Shown here: positions 60,576-64,000 of the stretch, piece by piece
How positions within the stretch are numbered: position 1 is the stretch's first letter
How the letters are laid out: the number at the start of each line of letters is the position of its first letter
Source of the DNA: OMPR01 sp965183835
GTDB taxonomy: Bacteria > Pseudomonadota > Alphaproteobacteria > Rhodobacterales > Rhodobacteraceae
Direction: 5' to 3'
Assembly: GCA_965183835.1 (NCBI GenBank)
Contig: CBCYME010000012.1
Coordinates: forward strand, 1-64,000
Length of the DNA stretch: 64,000 bases
Translations under genes and position numbers: made by a program
Notes under the pieces: model-generated
Databases searched by the model: none
Seen by the model: the letters and a program-made list of their open reading frames with translations, nothing else
Told to the model about the DNA's origin: nothing

Positions 60576-61375
60576 CCAGACATCCCGGTCAATTAGAGAT
60601 CGATGCGCTTGCGAGCAAGTTGAACTTGGCAAGTTTTCCAACCAGCTTGCCTGAGTTCTGCGCAAAGCAGGCAAAGACATATGGTGAGGCCATCGCCATC
60701 GACTATTTTCAGGATGGTGTGCAATTGAGCTATCGTGCGCTGCACCAAAGATCGAACCGCGTGGCCGCCAATCTGCTGATACGCGGTTACCGCAAGGGGG
60801 CGCATATCGCGGTGATGCTGCCCAATGGCCCCGCCTCGGTTTTGATATGGTTTGCGATCATGAAAATCGGCGCCGTCATCGTGCCGGTAAACACGGCCTA
60901 TCACGGCAAAGAGTTGGATTATATCCTTAACCAATCGGATGCGCAGGAGTTGATTATGGGCGATCAGTTTCACAACGCATTTGGCGAGATGAAAAACTGC
61001 CCTGACCTCTTGGGGGAACCTATAGTCATCCAAGACGGGGATCTGGGCCCTCTTGAGGATGGCGGCGATCTGGCCGAATTCGACCCCGGGTATCCTGTTC
61101 AGGCCAATGACCTTGCCAACCTGCAATACACGTCCGGCACAACGGGATTTCCCAAAGGATGTATGCTGACACAGGATTACTGGATTGTTCTGTCTCACTC
61201 GATCGCACAGGTGCACACCCATTACGGCAGCACCCGCCTGTTCTACTGGGCACCGTTTTTCTACATGGATGGCCAGTGGTCATTCCTGTCGGCTATGGCA
61301 ATTGGCGGCACTGCCATTGTTGCGTCTAAAATGAGCCTGACCAAATACCTTGGATGGCCCCGCCTTCCATGGTGA
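60572..61375 (+). pseudogene. AMP-binding acyl-CoA ligase, C-terminally truncated
   Basis: A 267-aa remnant of a usual 500-540 aa ligase. The N-terminal half is normal, with the AMP-binding P-loop NLQYTSGTTGFPKGCML and FYWAPFFYMDGQWS. It stops at YLGWPRLPW, where the sequence passes into the multicopper oxidase gene in the opposite direction. The C-terminal lid domain is absent, so it is dead. Order and overlap with the hydratase suggest a catabolic pair (acid activation then hydration), of the CaiC/CaiD-like kind; the original substrate is unknown. Confidence 0.85.
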
Positions 61376-61378
61376 GGG

Positions 61379-62326
61379 TCAGGGAAACGGCGTTGACCAT
61401 ATCTGGACGCGCGGTCTCGTTGGGGGCAACGCGGGAATGTCCTTTGGTTGCCGCATTGTGTTCTTTCCCTCAACCTGGATTTCGCCCAACAGGTATAGTG
61501 CGTCTTGCGTTGGGAAGAAAAAACTCACTGAGTTGGTTGAACTTACATCAACAATGATGTCAGCGCGTTGGGCCGGTGCTAGGACGAGGCCGGATAGCTC
61601 TTGTTGACTGACAAGTGGCATGCCGTCTAAGGCAACCACTTTGCCTTCAATGCCTTCAAACTCGACCGGGAAAATCCGATCCGTTGCGACGTTAATCAGC
61701 CGCAAGCGCAAGCGATCACCGAGACGTACGGGCGTGTTCGGTTCAACAAGTGCGCGGGCGAAATTTCCCAGCCGTCCTTGGTGCGCCTGATCGTGCATGT
61801 TCTCGAAGCCGTCGGCGAGTGCGCCGTCTTCGGCTAGGCGCCAGTCATCAATCATGACGACCAGGTCGTGATCCACATCGGGCGGTGTTGGTTCTTCGAC
61901 GACCAACGGGCCATATAGACCTTTGGCAACCTGTTCCCATGATCGATTGTGTGAGTGATACCAGAATGTTCCTGCATCGGGAGCGCGAAAGCGGTATTCG
62001 AACTCACCGCCCCCCTCGACAACATCTTGTGTCATACCCGGCACGCCATCCATCGCGTTGTCGATGCGCAAACCGTGCCAATGCACCGCCGAGCCTTCAC
62101 TGATCTGGTTCAGGAAACGAATATCAAAGACCTCTCCTTGACGAGCGCGAAGCACCGGACCGGGGGTGCTGCCGTTGAAGCCAAGCATCCGGGTCGCAGG
62201 TTCGCCCTCGGGTAGGATTTGGGCATAGACTGGCTGTCCAACCAGTTCTACGGAGGGCGATGCAAGAGCAATGCGCGGCACTAATGCCGCAGCGCTTGTT
62301 GTGAGCAGGAAGTCTCGCCTGTTCAT
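61379..62326 (-). pseudogene. multicopper oxidase, frameshifted and C-terminally truncated
   Basis: From ATG 62326 (after GAGG), a twin-arginine signal (MNRRDFLLTTSAAAL) leads to two cupredoxin-like segments with copper His in VHWHGLRID (82, 84) and FWYHSHNRSW (124, 126). Near 61422-61426 a G run (C run in the gene) is one base short; repair gives ALPPNETARPDMVNAVSL, then TMEGGA. Even so, the gene ends at a junction near 61357 without the C-terminal HxxHxH and HCHxxxH copper sites. It is presumably inactive. It heads no further genes but follows copD in the transcript. Confidence 0.82.
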
Positions 62327-62334
62327 GGGATACC

Positions 62335-63201
62335 TCAATTCGGAAGGGGCAAAACCGTGGTGAGCGTTGCGGTTGCCGCAAGCACTACCAGAATGACCCC
62401 AGTTTCGATTTCGATAGAACGCGTCAGATGGCGCGCAGCTTTTTCGTCCCCGGCCTGCATAGCGGGAACGAAGCGGGTTTTGTTTGCGGCTGCCAGTATC
62501 AGCAGCGTGCCGACAAGCAGCAGTTTTACTAGGATGGTTTGTCCGTAGCCGGTTGTTGCTAGCGCCCATAGGTCACCCAGCAGCATCCAAGCCATCAGCA
62601 ATCCCGCCAGGATCAGGGCAGGAACAATCGCCGAAGCGGCTTGCCCAAAGCGGTGTCCCAAATTGGCTGCGCTGGCCAAGAGCTCTGGCCGTCGCGACAG
62701 GGCGTGCAGCGGTCCCAAGATACCAATCCAAAAGGCAATGCCCAAAAGGTGAAGGAGCAAGAGCAAGCGGACACCGGTTGCCTCTAATGCCGGGACATGC
62801 CCGATTTGAGCAAAGGACCACAGGGCAATCAGCCCTCCGGCAATCGCGAACCATTGTCCAACGCGGGGTATGAATAGCCCAGAGATGATCAGAACCGTCC
62901 CGGCGATCCGATAGACCAAAGCACCGCCAACCGGAGTTTGCCACAACAGGCCCAGCATTTCTGGATCGATCATACCATCGGCCCCGCCCGTTAGAGCGGC
63001 CCCACGGAGCATGAAAGCAAGGACCGCAGCGGCAAGTGCGCCCCCTGCCAATAGGACAGCCTGTAGCCGGATCCTATTGCTGAGAGGCGATATCAGATCC
63101 GCATAGGCGGCCCTAATGATCACAAGCCCAACGGATCCCGTAACGCCGATGTAAAGTGTCAGCTTCGCAACGATTGCGGCTATTCCCCAAATATCCGGCA
63201 T
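62335..63201 (-). CDS. copD: copper resistance protein CopD
   Basis: A 288-aa inner-membrane protein with about eight helices (for example LQAVLLAGGALAAAVLAFML and VRLLLLLHLLGIAFWIGILG), with His residues at membrane edges. CopD works with CopC in moving copper across or from the inner membrane. ATG 63201 starts three bases after the copC stop, so the two are coupled. The multicopper oxidase begins just after its stop (TGAGG). Confidence 0.9.
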   Translation of the reverse strand: MPDIWGIAAIVAKLTLYIGVTGSVGLVIIRAAYADLISPLSNRIRLQAVLLAGGALAAAVLAFMLRGAALTGGADGMIDPEMLGLLWQTPVGGALVYRIAGTVLIISGLFIPRVGQWFAIAGGLIALWSFAQIGHVPALEATGVRLLLLLHLLGIAFWIGILGPLHALSRRPELLASAANLGHRFGQAASAIVPALILAGLLMAWMLLGDLWALATTGYGQTILVKLLLVGTLLILAAANKTRFVPAMQAGDEKAARHLTRSIEIETGVILVVLAATATLTTVLPLPN

Positions 63202-63203
63202 GC

Positions 63204-63545
63204 TCAGTTCACCGTGAACATGAAGTCGCCCTGCATCGCGTGCCCGTCCTTCCCCAAGCCCCGCCATTCAATGCGATAGGTGCCCTCCCCCATGCCTTGC
63301 ATCGGAAGTGTGAACACCCGCTCAAAGCTGATCTGCTTGCCGAGGTCCAGCGTGACGGGAGGATGGTCCTCATGGGTCATATCGACCCGTGTCAAACGGA
63401 TATCGCCAGCAAAGTTGAAACTTATGTCGACTGGGACTTCGCCAATCAGCGCGCCATTTTCTGGCGTCGTGGTGTCCACGCGGGAATGCCCAAAGGCACT
63501 GGTGGCAAGCGTCGAGAGCAGTGCAAGTGTAGCAATTCGTTTCAT
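63204..63545 (-). CDS. copC: periplasmic copper-binding protein CopC
   Basis: A 113-aa cupredoxin-like protein. The signal peptide is cut before His20 (SAFG-HSRVDTTTP), which becomes the N-terminal Cu(II) ligand as in the family; Asp100 and His102 (LGKDGHAMQGDF) complete the Cu(II) site. The Met-rich Cu(I) site of Pseudomonas CopC is lacking, as in most short CopC proteins. ATG 63545 follows GAGGAA. Confidence 0.92.
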   Translation of the reverse strand: MKRIATLALLSTLATSAFGHSRVDTTTPENGALIGEVPVDISFNFAGDIRLTRVDMTHEDHPPVTLDLGKQISFERVFTLPMQGMGEGTYRIEWRGLGKDGHAMQGDFMFTVN

Positions 63546-63555
63546 TACGTGTTCC

Positions 63556-63984
63556 TCAGTTGATTCCATTGGCGCGCTGAATTTCGCGGATGTAGGCGAT
63601 AACCATGGCAACATCCCCACGGGTCAGGCCCGCAACCGGCGGCATGTCTCCGAACCGCCAATGATGGCTTCTAACGCCCATCGCAACTGCGCGCTGAAAG
63701 GATTCGTCGGCATGATGGTTAGGTTCATAGATAACATGTATCAACGGCGGTCCCGCACCCTCAACACCAGCCGCATTGGTGCCGTGACATGCGACACAAG
63801 CGCTTTCAAATATACGCTGTCCGATAACAGCATTTCCTGCAATTGGCGGCATCTGGATTTCGACTAAGGTGCTGACTTTCGGCGTTGCCAACTGCGTCAC
63901 ATCCTCGGCTGGGGGACGTAGCAAGATGTAGGCAACAACGACTGCGACTGCGCACGCGCCGATCAGGAGGTGTTTCTGGTTCAT
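63556..63984 (-). CDS. class I c-type cytochrome, membrane anchored
   Basis: A 142-aa protein with an uncleaved N-terminal helix (LLIGACAVAVVVAYILL), a heme site CVACH (63-67) and an axial Met in FGDMPPVAGL (Met114), so it binds one heme c in the periplasm. The rest follows a small cytochrome domain. First gene of the copper run, 10 bases before copC. It may give or take electrons for copper oxidation with the multicopper oxidase; this is inference. No ribosome site is visible before the ATG. Maturation would use the Ccm system encoded in this window. Confidence 0.88.
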   Translation of the reverse strand: MNQKHLLIGACAVAVVVAYILLRPPAEDVTQLATPKVSTLVEIQMPPIAGNAVIGQRIFESACVACHGTNAAGVEGAGPPLIHVIYEPNHHADESFQRAVAMGVRSHHWRFGDMPPVAGLTRGDVAMVIAYIREIQRANGIN

Positions 63985-64000
63985 GTAGTGGTCTGTTGAA

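Overview
The window reads as chromosomal DNA of a marine alphaproteobacterium of the Roseobacter group (Rhodobacterales). Supporting this are a DddP-type DMSP lyase with all expected metal-site residues, the yajC-secD-secF-ccmABCDG order, a soxBDAG sarcosine oxidase operon, small DUF6455 and DUF1289 proteins, and FnrL-type regulation. Coding density is high, most starts have a clear Shine-Dalgarno, and no rRNA, tRNA, CRISPR array or intact transposase was seen.

Layout: 1-3.9 kb holds the glnA 3' end, an orphan amino-acid binding protein, a lytic transglycosylase, an unknown 303-aa protein and a heme-dependent N-demethylase family gene. The last is divergent from dddP (4.0-5.4 kb) across a 113-bp spacer with a two-way terminator-like hairpin. 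From 5.5 to 15.4 kb come a hydrolase-OsmC fusion, small exported proteins, an FNR-boxed DUF6455 gene, purB with a one-base frameshift, a decayed phosphotransferase, a TPR protein, fliG without flagellar neighbours, a DMT transporter, an LpxL-like acyltransferase and a DUF1223 protein. From 15.6 to 27 kb are acnA, a BCCT transporter with a 28-codon overlapping ORF, and a long leftward cluster for protein export and cytochrome c maturation, including a ccmD too short for routine ORF calling. From 27 to 48 kb are mscS, serS, a histone-H1-like protein, a desaturase, the TPR-bamB-der set, an RND pump with two apparent extra membrane helices, an Atm1-like ABC exporter, a LysM protein, a LOG protein, a RarD permease, sodB and a FkbM methyltransferase. 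From 48.5 to 54.1 kb is the sarcosine oxidase operon soxB-microORF-tfoX(frameshifted)-soxD-soxA-soxG, followed by ccmI, ruvX, DUF1289, a double SpoIIAA-like protein, a 2OG-oxygenase-like protein, a TauE permease and dusA.

From 59.74 kb the gene content becomes patchy. Beside the dusA start there are 12-bp direct repeats, then an enoyl-CoA hydratase without its N-terminus, an acyl-CoA ligase without its C-terminus, and a multicopper oxidase joined to it tail to tail. A copper module (copD, copC, a cytochrome c) follows. This looks like the remains of an integrated island at the dusA 5' end, or alternatively an assembly chimera.

Working theme (inference): several genes handle methylated osmolytes, namely betaine-type uptake (BCCT), DMSP cleavage (DddP), N-demethylation (DUF3445 family) and sarcosine oxidation (SoxBDAG). 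Five single-base lesions in four genes mean that sequence quality should be checked before these genes are called dead.
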